A stretch of 40,615 bases of DNA from Paracoccaceae bacterium (GTDB taxonomy: Bacteria; Pseudomonadota; Alphaproteobacteria; Rhodobacterales; Rhodobacteraceae): positions 1 through 40,615 of the forward strand of contig JANSXS010000029.1 of the NCBI GenBank assembly GCA_024742835.1. Reading direction: 5' to 3'. This document shows positions 25,846 through 34,895 of this stretch, in pieces; position 1 is the first letter of the stretch, and every line of letters starts with the position of its first letter. A program made the position numbers and the translations under genes. Below the pieces are notes generated by a model, which made no database searches, had not been told where the DNA came from, and saw only the letters and a program-made list of their open reading frames with translations.

Positions 25846-27011
25846 GACAGGCGCTCCTTGAAGTCTTCATAACCGAACTGCCGCAAGATCCGCAGATCGT
25901 CTGTCACGCTGTTCCACAGGGCAATCGCGGGCAGTGGCACACCGTTGAAGGTGTTGGTTTTCACCATCGAATAATGCGCCTGATCGAGAAAGGCGAAGCG
26001 CTGACCGATCTCAAGTGGCCTGTCCCACGTGTAATCCCCGATCACATCCCCGGCGAGGCAGGACGGCCCGCCCAGACGGTAGGTATGCCCCGTGCTGGCC
26101 TCATCCAGAAGCGCGGGACGATAGGGAGCCTCGATCACGTCGGGCATGTGGCAGGTGGCGGAAATATCCGTGATCGCCAGCGGCATCCCGTTCTGCGGCG
26201 TATCGAGCACCTCTCCAACCAATATGCCAGCATCCAGCGCCACCGCCTCGCCCGGTTCAAGATAGACCTCGACACCGTAGGTGTCGCGGACACTGCGCAG
26301 GAAGGCGATCAGCGCGGCGCGGTCGTAGTCGTCGCGGGTGATATGATGCCCGCCGCCGAAATTGAGCCATTTCAAGCCCTTGAGATAAGGCGCCAGTTGC
26401 GGCTCCACCGCCGCCCAGGTGCGCGCCAGCGGCTCGAACCCCTGTTCGCAGAGCGTGTGCATATGCAGGCCATCGACGCCCTCCAGTGTTTCGGACGTCA
26501 GCAAGCTGACCGGCGTGCCAAGCCGCGAGCACGGCGCGCAGGGATCGTATTTCGGGATCTCACCCTCGGAATGTTGCGGATTGATCCGCAGGCCGACACT
26601 CCGGCCCGCCGCATGGCATTTCGCGGCGAACCGGGCCTTTTGCGCCGGGCTGTTGAAGATGACATGATCCGACAGGGCGATGATCTCGTCGATCTCGCTG
26701 TCCTTGTAGCCCGCGCAGAAGGTTGCGACCTCGCCGCCATATTCCTCTCGGCCAAGCCGCGCCTCATGGATGCCGCTGGCGCAGGTGCCGCCAAGATATT
26801 GGCGCACCAAGGGCGCAAGCGCGAACATCGAGAACGCCTTGAGCGCGGTCAGCACATGCGCGCCCGACTGCTGGCCGACATCGGCCAGCATGGTCAGGTT
26901 CCGTTCGATGGCCACCTCATCGACGACAAAGCAGGGGCTGGGAACGCGGCTGAGGTCGAAATCACGGAAGGCTCCCGCATCACCGGCCTGGGTCTGCATC
27001 ATGTCGGTCAT
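25842..27011 (-). CDS. nspC: Carboxynorspermidine/carboxyspermidine decarboxylase
   Basis: The 389-residue PLP enzyme of the alanine-racemase fold (group IV decarboxylase) removes CO2 from carboxyspermidine to give spermidine (or from carboxynorspermidine to give norspermidine). The PLP lysine is Lys58 in VLTALKAFS. Other signs are LNFGGGHHIT, EPGEAVALDAG and CHMPD, which holds the catalytic cysteine near the C-terminal half. The start at 27011 is supported by AAGGAG 7 nt upstream. It lies 87 bp after the dehydrogenase gene that makes its substrate and overlaps speB. As no diaminopropane-forming enzyme is seen here, spermidine is the likelier product. Confidence 0.92.
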   Translation of the reverse strand: MTDMMQTQAGDAGAFRDFDLSRVPSPCFVVDEVAIERNLTMLADVGQQSGAHVLTALKAFSMFALAPLVRQYLGGTCASGIHEARLGREEYGGEVATFCAGYKDSEIDEIIALSDHVIFNSPAQKARFAAKCHAAGRSVGLRINPQHSEGEIPKYDPCAPCSRLGTPVSLLTSETLEGVDGLHMHTLCEQGFEPLARTWAAVEPQLAPYLKGLKWLNFGGGHHITRDDYDRAALIAFLRSVRDTYGVEVYLEPGEAVALDAGILVGEVLDTPQNGMPLAITDISATCHMPDVIEAPYRPALLDEASTGHTYRLGGPSCLAGDVIGDYTWDRPLEIGQRFAFLDQAHYSMVKTNTFNGVPLPAIALWNSVTDDLRILRQFGYEDFKERLS

Positions 27012-27098
27012 TCGTGGCTCCTTGGAAGGTGCGCAGGATGGTAGAGGCCCCGTCCCGGACCTGACCGCGGGCATTGCGGTGTCATGTCCAGGTGTCCC

Positions 27099-28310
27099 TC
27101 AGAACTTCACAGGTCCGTCCAATTCATGCACCTGCCACGGCAAGCCATGATTGTTGAGCATGTCCATGAAATCGTCGACATCAAGTTGTTCCATGTTCCA
27201 CACACCCGGCGCGGTCCAGTTGCCCTTGAGCACCTGCGCGGCCCCGATCATGGCGGGCACACCGGTGGTGTAGCTGACGGCCTGGCTGCCGACCTCGCGG
27301 AAGCATTCCTCGTGGTCGCAGATGTTGTAGATGTAATAGGTCTTTTCCCCCGAACCATCCAGCGCCTGCCCGGTGGCGATATCGCCGATACAGGCCTTGC
27401 CCTTGGTCTGCGCGCCCAGATCGCCGGGATCGGGCAGCAGCGTCTTGAGGAACTGGATCGGGATGATCTCCACCCCGTTATGCATCACCGGGTCGATCCG
27501 CGTCATGCCGACATTTTCCAGTACCTTGGCATGGGTGATATAGGCATCGCCAAAGGTCATCCAGAAGCGCGCGCGCTCGATTTCCGGAAAGTGGGTCGAC
27601 AGGCTTTCCAACTCTTCGTGATACATCAGGTACATGTTCTTCGGCCCGATGCCCGGAAAGTCAAACTCGACCTTGTGGGACATGGCCGGTGTCACCTTCC
27701 ATTCGCCCCCTTCCCAATGCTTGGCATCCTGCAACACTTCGCGCAGGTTGATTTCCGGGTTGAAATTGGTGGCAAACGCCTGATCGTTCGACCCGCCATT
27801 GGCATCCAGCACGTCGATCTGACGGATCGTACTCAGCTTGTGGGTCTTGAGCCATTTGGCGAAAACGGATGTCACACCCGGATCAAAGCCCGACCCGAGG
27901 ATGGCGACCAGACCGGCCTCGCGGAACTTGTCGTGATAGGCCCATTGCCAGTGATATTCGAATTTCGCCACGTCCTCGGGCTCGTAATTCGCGGTATCAA
28001 GGTAATGGCACCCGGCCTCAAGGCAGGCATCCATCAGCGCCAGGTCCTGATAGGGCAGCGCAAGATTGACGAGGATATCCGCGCCGGTGGCCTTGATCAG
28101 GCTGACCGTCGCGGCAAGATCCATCGCATCCAGTGCGGCGGTGGCGATATCGACACCCACGCGGTCCTTGACGCTGACGGCAATAGCGTCGCACTTGGCT
28201 TTGGTGCGGCTGGCAAGGGTGATGTCGCCAAAGATATCGGCGTTCATCGCCATCTTGTGCACAGCGGCGTGGCTAACGCCGCCCGCGCCCACAACAAGGG
28301 TCTTGGTCAT
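27099..28310 (-). CDS. Carboxynorspermidine/carboxyspermidine synthase (saccharopine-dehydrogenase family)
   Basis: The 403-residue enzyme has an N-terminal Rossmann motif (TLVVGAGGVSHAAVHK) and the saccharopine-dehydrogenase core (ILVNLALPYQDLALMDACLE, HYLDTANYEPED, GSGFDPGVTSVFA). Members of this branch condense putrescine with aspartate semialdehyde using NADPH to form carboxyspermidine. The nearby decarboxylase and agmatinase support this over a lysine-degradation role. It begins 11 bp after speA, with GAGGAG as ribosome binding site. Confidence 0.9.
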   Translation of the reverse strand: MTKTLVVGAGGVSHAAVHKMAMNADIFGDITLASRTKAKCDAIAVSVKDRVGVDIATAALDAMDLAATVSLIKATGADILVNLALPYQDLALMDACLEAGCHYLDTANYEPEDVAKFEYHWQWAYHDKFREAGLVAILGSGFDPGVTSVFAKWLKTHKLSTIRQIDVLDANGGSNDQAFATNFNPEINLREVLQDAKHWEGGEWKVTPAMSHKVEFDFPGIGPKNMYLMYHEELESLSTHFPEIERARFWMTFGDAYITHAKVLENVGMTRIDPVMHNGVEIIPIQFLKTLLPDPGDLGAQTKGKACIGDIATGQALDGSGEKTYYIYNICDHEECFREVGSQAVSYTTGVPAMIGAAQVLKGNWTAPGVWNMEQLDVDDFMDMLNNHGLPWQVHELDGPVKF

Positions 28311-28321
28311 GGTTTTTCTCC

Positions 28322-30223
28322 TCAGGCTGAATGCCGTTCGTAATAGGTATAGCCGTTGATCGACGCGCGGTAGGCGTCAAGCAGGATCTTACGTTCGCTG
28401 GTCTTGACGGTGCCTTCGGACGTGGCCTCGTCCACCATCTTGCGGAAGGCGGCGATACAATCGGCGGGGTCGAACTCAACCGCCGCCATGACCTCGGAAA
28501 TGGTGTCGCCCTCCTGCTCGTGCAACAGATCGAACTTGCCGTCGGCGCGCAGGTCGATGGTGACCACGTTGGTGTCGCCAAAGAGGTTGTGCAGATCGCC
28601 CAGCGTTTCCTGATAGGCGCCGACGAAGAAGACACCGAAATAATACGGCTCGTCCTCGGGCAGGGAATGCACCGGCAAGGACTGATAGATACCGTCGGCC
28701 AGGATGAACCGGTCGATCTTGCCATCGCTGTCGCAGGTGATGTCCGACAGGATCGCTTGCCGGTCAGGGGTCTTGTTCAGCATTTGCAGCGGCACGATCG
28801 GGTGCAACTGGTCAATGGCCCAGACATCGGGCAGCGACTGGAACAGCGAGAAATTGCAGTGATACACATCCGCGATGGCGCGCATGTCGTCGCTGAGGTC
28901 GCTGGCATCCTCCAGCGTGGCGACCACGGCCTTGATGCGGGACATCAGCGAAAGGTAGATGCGCTCGGCCCGCGCCATCTGGCGCAGATCCACGAAACCG
29001 CGCCGGAACAGCGCGCGCAGCTCGTCGCGGTAATAGCTGGCATCGTTCCAGCATTCCTGCACCCGCTCGGGCGTAAGATACCCGCCCACGGCAGCAAGAT
29101 CCGACACAAGATGATTGTCGTCCGGCTCTGGTTCGGGGGTGTCGGGAGCGTCGTATTTGGTGGATTCCAGCGCCTCGAAGATCAACATCGAGGAAGTGGC
29201 CACAAGCGCCCGCCCGCTTTCGGTGACAAGCACCGGATGGGTCAGCTGCGCCTCGTCCATGGCATAGGCGACGGTTTCGACCACGTTGGCGCAATACTCC
29301 TCGACCGTGTAGTTGATCGAGTTTTCGCTTGCCCGCTTCTCGCCGGTGTAATCCACGCCAAGCCCGCCGCCAAGGTCCAGATGGGTAAGCGGTGCGCCCT
29401 CTCCGGTCAGCGCAACGAAATAGCGGCAGGCCTCGGCCACGGCGCGGCGTACCTCGATCACGTCGGGCACCTGACTGCCCAGATGCGAATGCTGAAGTTG
29501 CAGGCAATGCAGCAAACCCGCCTCGCGCAGACGGTCCACCACGCGCAAAAGCTGATCAGTGTTCATGCCGAATGCCGAACGGTCGCCCGAGCTTTCCTGC
29601 CACTTGCCGCCGATCTTCTGCGTGAGCTTGACGCGCACACCCAAAAGCGGATCCTGCCCCAGTTCGCGCGCCACCTCGATCACGGTTTCGGCCTCTTTCG
29701 GGCTTTCAAGTACGATCACCGTGTTGAAGCCCAGCTTGCGCGACAGGATGGCAAGGCGGATGAATTCGGAATCCTTGACGCCATTGCATACGATGAGTGC
29801 GTCGCGCGACAGGCGGTGCGCAAGGGCGACCACCAGTTCGGGCTTCGATCCGGCCTCAAGCCCGAAATCATAGGGCTTGCCGAACTCCACGATCCGTTCG
29901 ACCACCTGCGCCTGCTGGTTGACCTTGATCGGAAAAACGCCGCGATAGGGCGCAGTATAGTTCAGCCGCTTGATCGCATCGGCGAAGCCCTGGTTGATGT
30001 GCTGTATCTCGGATTCGAGAAAGGATTTCACACGCAGGACCACCGGGGCCGCGATGCCGCGCTGATCCAGATCGCGCAGGATCTCTGGCAGGCTGATCGG
30101 GGCGTAACCGGGGTTCATCGGGTCACACAGCGCGACCTCGCCATTGTCGAGCACGGTGATGAGGCCCTTGGACCAGCGGTCCACCCCGTAGATGTCGTCC
30201 TGTGTCATGCGCATATGCTGCAT
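28322..30223 (-). CDS. speA: Biosynthetic arginine decarboxylase
   Basis: The 633-residue PLP enzyme (group IV) converts arginine to agmatine. The PLP lysine is in GVFPIKVNQQAQVV, near residue 100; THLDLGGGLGVDY is the phosphate-binding glycine motif, and the C-terminal VFFVGAYQETLGDLHNLFG carries the substrate-side residues. Length fits SpeA (about 630-660). The start is ambiguous: four closely spaced in-frame codons lie between 30226 and 30208. I take the ATG at 30223, which has AAAGG 8 nt upstream. It heads the polyamine operon; the promoter should lie in 30224-30330. Confidence 0.95.
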   Translation of the reverse strand: MQHMRMTQDDIYGVDRWSKGLITVLDNGEVALCDPMNPGYAPISLPEILRDLDQRGIAAPVVLRVKSFLESEIQHINQGFADAIKRLNYTAPYRGVFPIKVNQQAQVVERIVEFGKPYDFGLEAGSKPELVVALAHRLSRDALIVCNGVKDSEFIRLAILSRKLGFNTVIVLESPKEAETVIEVARELGQDPLLGVRVKLTQKIGGKWQESSGDRSAFGMNTDQLLRVVDRLREAGLLHCLQLQHSHLGSQVPDVIEVRRAVAEACRYFVALTGEGAPLTHLDLGGGLGVDYTGEKRASENSINYTVEEYCANVVETVAYAMDEAQLTHPVLVTESGRALVATSSMLIFEALESTKYDAPDTPEPEPDDNHLVSDLAAVGGYLTPERVQECWNDASYYRDELRALFRRGFVDLRQMARAERIYLSLMSRIKAVVATLEDASDLSDDMRAIADVYHCNFSLFQSLPDVWAIDQLHPIVPLQMLNKTPDRQAILSDITCDSDGKIDRFILADGIYQSLPVHSLPEDEPYYFGVFFVGAYQETLGDLHNLFGDTNVVTIDLRADGKFDLLHEQEGDTISEVMAAVEFDPADCIAAFRKMVDEATSEGTVKTSERKILLDAYRASINGYTYYERHSA

Positions 30224-30330
30224 CAAGGCGGCCTTTGTTGGTTATGTCCACTTGGCGACCCTGACGGGCCGACGCGTTGTCACAGCGTTAGCAAAACAGA
30301 TCGCCCGTGACCATGAGAGAGGTGAAGATT

Positions 30331-31578
30331 CTAGCGCGCCAGCCGCGATGTCATCGCCGCCTCGGGAAAGCAGGTGGCGGGCTGGCCCGTCGTCTCTTGC
30401 CAGCGGCCGATGGAGCGGCGGGTCTTGAAGCCCGGCAAGCCATCTACGCCGCCCACATCATGCCCCATTGCCACCAGAGCGCGCTGCATCTTGGCCACGT
30501 CCGAACGGTATACCCCGCCCACTTTGCCCCATGGGGCGCTGAAATCACCCATGTTGAAGGCGATGCGATCCCCGACATGGCCCACGAACAGCGCGTAAAG
30601 ATCGCTCATGTTATAGTCCTTGAGGACGTAGAAATTGGGCGTGACCACAAAGGCGGGGCCGTTGCGCCCGGCTGGCATCAGCAGAAAGCCCTGTCCGCGC
30701 CGCTCATGCTCGGGAAACGGACGGCCCGACACGCGGGTGATGCCAAAACGCTCCCAATCCGCGATTCTGCGGCCCTGATCCGGCCCTTCAAGCGTGCAGG
30801 ACACATTGCCCGGCACGCGCACCTCGAACCCCCAATCGCGGCCCGTCACCCAGCCATGGCGCGCAAGGTAATGGCCGATAGAGGCGATGGTATCGGCCTC
30901 TGAACGCCAGATATCCGCCCGCCCGTCGCCATCGCCATCGGCGGCGTATTTCAGGAAACTTGTCGGCATGAATTGCGGTTGGCCCAGCGCCCCGGCCCAG
31001 CTGCTTTTCATCGCAGCGCCCGGCGCGTGGCCCGCTTCGGCGATTTGCAGCGCGGCGATCAGCTCTTCGGTGAAATAGGCGGCTCGGGTGCTCATGAAGC
31101 CTTTGGTGCCAAGCACCTCAAACACGTCATGCGGGATATCAACCCGGCCATAACCGCTTTCGCGCCCCCAGATGGCAAGGATTATGCGGCCCGGCAAGCC
31201 GGTCTCGCGCTCTGTCCGGGCCAGCACTGTGGCGTGGCGCTGCGCCATTTGCTTGCCCACGGATGTGGCCCCGCCCAAAGACCCGCGCGAGAAATACCTG
31301 CCGGGCGACCCGAATTCGGCCTGCCCCTGCGCCTTGCCGCCTTGGGCGGGTATGCCGGGCGGCATCAGGTCCGGCAGGTTCCAGTTCAGGGAAACGCCGG
31401 TGAACGCATCCGCGAAAACCGTGCGCGATACGCCGCGCGCGCGGGCGGTGGGCCAGACCGTTTGCTCCAGCCATGACTGATACTGCCGCTCGACCGACAC
31501 GCGATCCTGTGCAGGGGCCACGCCCGGTGCAAGGGCGGCGGCCAGCGCCAGAGCGGCCGTACCAAGGATGCGTCGCAT
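30331..31578 (-). CDS. Lytic murein transglycosylase, MltB-like with peptidoglycan-binding domain
   Basis: The 415-residue protein has a signal peptide (residues 1-23, ending VAPAQ) without a lipobox cysteine, so it should be soluble in the periplasm. The SLT_2/MltB catalytic domain (about 30-330) shows the catalytic Glu140 in IWGRESGYG and GALGQPQFMPTSFLKYA. A peptidoglycan-binding type 1 domain ends the protein (about 345-405, VAKMQRALVAMG and GVDGLPGFKTR). It cleaves glycan strands with formation of anhydro-muropeptides. It lies 18 bp after the cupin gene on the same strand, so the two may be co-transcribed. Confidence 0.92.
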   Translation of the reverse strand: MRRILGTAALALAAALAPGVAPAQDRVSVERQYQSWLEQTVWPTARARGVSRTVFADAFTGVSLNWNLPDLMPPGIPAQGGKAQGQAEFGSPGRYFSRGSLGGATSVGKQMAQRHATVLARTERETGLPGRIILAIWGRESGYGRVDIPHDVFEVLGTKGFMSTRAAYFTEELIAALQIAEAGHAPGAAMKSSWAGALGQPQFMPTSFLKYAADGDGDGRADIWRSEADTIASIGHYLARHGWVTGRDWGFEVRVPGNVSCTLEGPDQGRRIADWERFGITRVSGRPFPEHERRGQGFLLMPAGRNGPAFVVTPNFYVLKDYNMSDLYALFVGHVGDRIAFNMGDFSAPWGKVGGVYRSDVAKMQRALVAMGHDVGGVDGLPGFKTRRSIGRWQETTGQPATCFPEAAMTSRLAR

Positions 31579-31596
31579 CGTGCGCCCCCGCCCCGT

Positions 31597-32274
31597 CTAG
31601 ACGCGAGGCGCGCGGACATCGACCAGATGCCCCGTCTTGATCCAGAGCTTCGCGCCCCCTGCCCCGGCGGCAAGCTCCACCGCGTGCCCATCGGCGCGGC
31701 GGATCCATGTCCACGGCTCCAGCGCCTCGCCCTCCAACGTCAGCCCGCCCGAGATGATCAGGATCTCGGCCCCGTTGGGGGCGGCGACAACAGCCCGCGC
31801 CCCCGGCTCCCATGTTTCCAGCCGGACATCCTCTTGCGCGTCCTTGAAAAGCGGCGCGACATGCACGCCGGGGCGGGTGGCGTCCGGCACGGCCCCCAGC
31901 TTGTCGGTGGCGGTGCGCACATGGGTGCGATCGTCGAGGTGCATCTGCCACAGCTTGACGAAGATCACGCAGCCGGGTTTCGATCCGGGCGTGTGCGAAG
32001 AGGTGGGCGGATTGCGGATATAGGCGCCCGCCGGAAAATCGCCGTGTTCGTCGGAAAATACACCGTCGAGCACCACGAATTCCTCTCCGCCGTCATGGGT
32101 ATGCGGGGAAAACGCACTGTCGGGGGCAAAGCGCACGATGGTGGTGGCGCGCGCGACCTCATCCCCGATACGGTCCAGCATCATGCGATCGACACCGGGC
32201 ATGGGCGAGGGAGTCCAGCCGTTATCGGACGGCCTGACGACCACGTTCTGCGTGAAATCGGCGTTCAGTTCCAT
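31597..32274 (-). CDS. Cupin-domain protein (ChrR-like cupin fold)
   Basis: The 225-residue protein has a metal-binding-type cupin at about residues 45-110 with the motif FSPHTHDGGEEFVVLDG and a second histidine in PPTSSHTPG, matching the ChrR C-terminal cupin family. A second, less conserved cupin half follows (about 135-225, RAVVAAPNGAEILIISGG). The anti-sigma zinc domain of ChrR itself is absent, so it is not an anti-sigma factor in the usual sense. GGAGG precedes the start by 6 nt. It is divergent from the Anbu operon. Substrate unknown. Confidence 0.75.
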   Translation of the reverse strand: MELNADFTQNVVVRPSDNGWTPSPMPGVDRMMLDRIGDEVARATTIVRFAPDSAFSPHTHDGGEEFVVLDGVFSDEHGDFPAGAYIRNPPTSSHTPGSKPGCVIFVKLWQMHLDDRTHVRTATDKLGAVPDATRPGVHVAPLFKDAQEDVRLETWEPGARAVVAAPNGAEILIISGGLTLEGEALEPWTWIRRADGHAVELAAGAGGAKLWIKTGHLVDVRAPRV

Positions 32275-32510
32275 TTGCTGCCTCCATCTTTGCGTGTGTA
32301 TTGCAAGGTAATGCGCCGGTGCGGGTCGTCCCGTCAATTGATGCGTTTTGACTGGCGGCGCGCGAGCACGCCCAAAGACTGACTATATCGCCCAAAAATA
32401 AGGCGTTGAGCATAAATACGCCCTCAAACCCCGCATGATGCGAAGTCAAACATGGTAAAGGGTGCCGCATATACTGCTAAATCCTTGGAAAGGTCTGGAG
32501 TAACGCCTGA
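32275..32510. other. 236 bp divergent promoter region (cupin-mltB and Anbu operon)
   Basis: Both flanking operons should start here. Several AT-rich patches occur (32383-32420, 32465-32490) but I could not assign a well-spaced minus-35/minus-10 pair, and no EcfG motif is present on either strand. The Anbu operon has GGAG about 10 nt before its first ATG. Confidence 0.35.
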
Positions 32511-33944
32511 ATGACGAAGACGGATTTTTTCGATGAAATGTGGGGGTTTGAACAAGACCTTCGAGAGCCTTATGCGCAGTTTCACGAATGGTTCGAACAA
32601 GAGGACACCGCCCGTCTGCGCGCCAAACAGCGCGAGGCGGAGGAGCTGTTTCGACTGACCGGCATCACCTTCAACGTCTATGGCCGCGACGACGCCGAAG
32701 AGCGGCTGATCCCCTTCGACATCATCCCGCGCATCATTTCCGGCAACGAATGGTACAAGCTGTCGCGCGGCATCGAACAGCGGGTACGCGCGATCAACGC
32801 CTTTCTGCATGACATCTACCACAAGCAGGAGATCATAAAGGCGGGCCGCCTACCGTCGGAGATGATCGCCAATAATGACGCCTTTTTGCCCCAGATGATC
32901 GGGGTGGAGCCACCGGGCGGCGTTTATACCCATATCGTGGGCGTCGATCTTGTACACACCGGGCCGGGCGAATTCTACGTGCTGGAGGATAACGCGCGCA
33001 CGCCGTCGGGCGTGAGCTACATGCTCGAAAATCGCGAAACCATGTTACAGATGTTCCCCGAGCTGTTCTCATGCAACCGCGTGCAATCGGTGCAGAACTA
33101 TCCCACCAACCTGCGCCGGTCATTGGGAGCAACAACGCCGCGTCTGGGTCCGACGCATGGCGAGGATCCGGTGGTCGCGGTGCTGACACCGGGGATTTTC
33201 AATTCGGCCTATTTCGAGCACGCCTTTCTGGCCGACCAGATGGGCGTAGAACTGGTCGAGGGGCACGACCTGCGCGTGGTGAACGGGCGCGTGGCGATGC
33301 GCACGATCCGCGGCTACACGCCGATCGACGTGCTCTATCGCCGTGTGGATGACGAATTCCTCGACCCGCTGAATTTCCGCCCCGACAGCCAGTTGGGCGT
33401 GCCGGGCATCATGGATGTCTACCGCGCGGGCGGCATAACCATCGCCAATGCGCCCGGCACAGGCATCGCCGATGACAAGGCGATCTATTCCTACATGCCC
33501 GATATTGTAGAATTCTACACCGGCGAACGGCCACTGCTGAACAACGTCCCCACCTGGCGCTGCTCGGACCCGGATGATTTCGCCTATGTACGCGAAAACC
33601 TTGCCGATCTGGTGGTCAAGGAGGTGCATGGCTCTGGCGGGTACGGGATGCTGGTTGGCCCCGCCGCCACCAAGAAAGACATCGCCGCTTTCCGCAAGAA
33701 GCTGGAGGCGCGCCCCGCAAACTACATCGCGCAGCCAACGCTGAGCCTGTCGACGGTGCCGACATTTACCCGCGCGGGGCTAAGCCCGCGCCATGTGGAT
33801 CTGCGCCCCTTCGTACTGATGAGCCCCAATGGCATCAACGTGACCCCCGGCGGGCTGACGCGCGTGGCGCTTCAGAAAGGATCATTGGTGGTCAATTCAA
33901 GTCAGGGCGGCGGCACCAAAGACACCTGGGTTCTGGAGGATTGA
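32511..33944 (+). CDS. Circularly permuted ATP-grasp protein (Anbu-operon amidoligase-type)
   Basis: The 477-residue protein belongs to the circularly permuted ATP-grasp family (CP_ATPgrasp, DUF404/407). Signs are FNVYGRDDAEERLIPFDIIP, the metal/ATP motif EDNARTPSGVSYMLENR, VVAVLTPGIFNSAYFEH and the C-terminal VVKEVHGSGGYGMLVGP and LRPFVLMSPNG. Such enzymes are predicted to form peptide-like amide bonds; no substrate is established. It heads a four-gene operon with alpha-E, transglutaminase and Anbu genes, and its stop lies 5 bp before the alpha-E start. The long upstream gap puts the promoter in 32275-32510. Confidence 0.92.
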   Translation: MTKTDFFDEMWGFEQDLREPYAQFHEWFEQEDTARLRAKQREAEELFRLTGITFNVYGRDDAEERLIPFDIIPRIISGNEWYKLSRGIEQRVRAINAFLHDIYHKQEIIKAGRLPSEMIANNDAFLPQMIGVEPPGGVYTHIVGVDLVHTGPGEFYVLEDNARTPSGVSYMLENRETMLQMFPELFSCNRVQSVQNYPTNLRRSLGATTPRLGPTHGEDPVVAVLTPGIFNSAYFEHAFLADQMGVELVEGHDLRVVNGRVAMRTIRGYTPIDVLYRRVDDEFLDPLNFRPDSQLGVPGIMDVYRAGGITIANAPGTGIADDKAIYSYMPDIVEFYTGERPLLNNVPTWRCSDPDDFAYVRENLADLVVKEVHGSGGYGMLVGPAATKKDIAAFRKKLEARPANYIAQPTLSLSTVPTFTRAGLSPRHVDLRPFVLMSPNGINVTPGGLTRVALQKGSLVVNSSQGGGTKDTWVLED

Positions 33945-33949
33945 GGCCG

Positions 33950-34891
33950 ATGCTGGGCAAGACCGCGAATGGCCTGTTCTGGATGTATCGCTATCTGGAG
34001 CGGGCGGAAAACACCGCGCGCCTGATCGAGACGGGCCAGCGGATCGCGCTGACCCGGCTGGGGGACAGCGATGCGGAATGGCGCTCTGTCCTGCTGTCGG
34101 CCGGGGTCTGGCCGGGATACGAGACTTACAAGGGCGACGTCACGAAGGAAGGTGCCATCGACTGGCTGCTGCGGTCGCGGCACAATGGATCGTCCGTGCG
34201 GGCCTGTATTTCCACCGCGCGGCAGAACGCGCGGCTGGTACGCACAGCCTTGACCGGCGAGGTCTGGGAATCCGTCAATGCGGCCTATATGAACGCCGAA
34301 AAGATGCTGGCGCGCCAAGTATCGGAACGCGATCTGCCCGGCTGCCTGCGCACCCTGCGCCAACACACGGCGCTGGTGCGCGGCATGACCCATGGCACCA
34401 TGCTGCGCGAGGCGAATTACGAGTTTTCACGGCTTGGCACCTTTCTGGAACGGGCCGACAACACCGGGCGCATTCTGGATGTGAAATACTATGTCCTCTT
34501 GCCCTCGGCCCGCGCGGTGGGCAGCGCGCTGGACAATGTGCAATGGGAATCCATCCTGAGGTCGGTGGCGGCGCGCGGCGGGTTTCGCATGGGCCACAGC
34601 TCTGACGCGGGACCACGAGAGATCACGCATTTCCTGATCCTGGATCAGCGTCTGCCGCGCAGCCTTGCCTTTTGCGTCCACCAGCTTCAGGACAATCTCA
34701 AGAAGTTGAACGCAGGCAACGGCAAGCCCCCCGAAAGCCTGAAGCTGGTTGATCTGCTTTTGCGGAAATACCTGACACATGAGGTCGACGCGATCTTTGA
34801 ATACGGGCTGCACGAATTCATTCAGGAAATTCTTGCGCTGCTTGGCGATCTGACCACCCAGATCCAGATTGATTACAGGTTCTACGAGTGA
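33950..34891 (+). CDS. Alpha-E domain protein
   Basis: The 313-residue all-helical protein has the alpha-E hallmarks: an N-terminal MYRYLERAENTARLIETG and an internal repeat-like LERADNTGRILDVKYY, plus DNLKKLN and EVDAIFEYGLHEFI near the end. The biochemical role is unknown; it always travels with the permuted ATP-grasp protein and is thought to act with it. I use the ATG at 33950 rather than the TTG at 33941, which overlaps the previous stop. The GGAGG site lies in the end of the ATP-grasp gene. The transglutaminase gene follows after 4 bp. Confidence 0.92.
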   Translation: MLGKTANGLFWMYRYLERAENTARLIETGQRIALTRLGDSDAEWRSVLLSAGVWPGYETYKGDVTKEGAIDWLLRSRHNGSSVRACISTARQNARLVRTALTGEVWESVNAAYMNAEKMLARQVSERDLPGCLRTLRQHTALVRGMTHGTMLREANYEFSRLGTFLERADNTGRILDVKYYVLLPSARAVGSALDNVQWESILRSVAARGGFRMGHSSDAGPREITHFLILDQRLPRSLAFCVHQLQDNLKKLNAGNGKPPESLKLVDLLLRKYLTHEVDAIFEYGLHEFIQEILALLGDLTTQIQIDYRFYE

Positions 34892-34895
34892 TGCC

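Noticed and set aside
28331..30310. 659-codon open frame on the plus strand opposite speA
   Set aside because: It mirrors the codon pattern of speA and has no family motifs or ribosome binding site.
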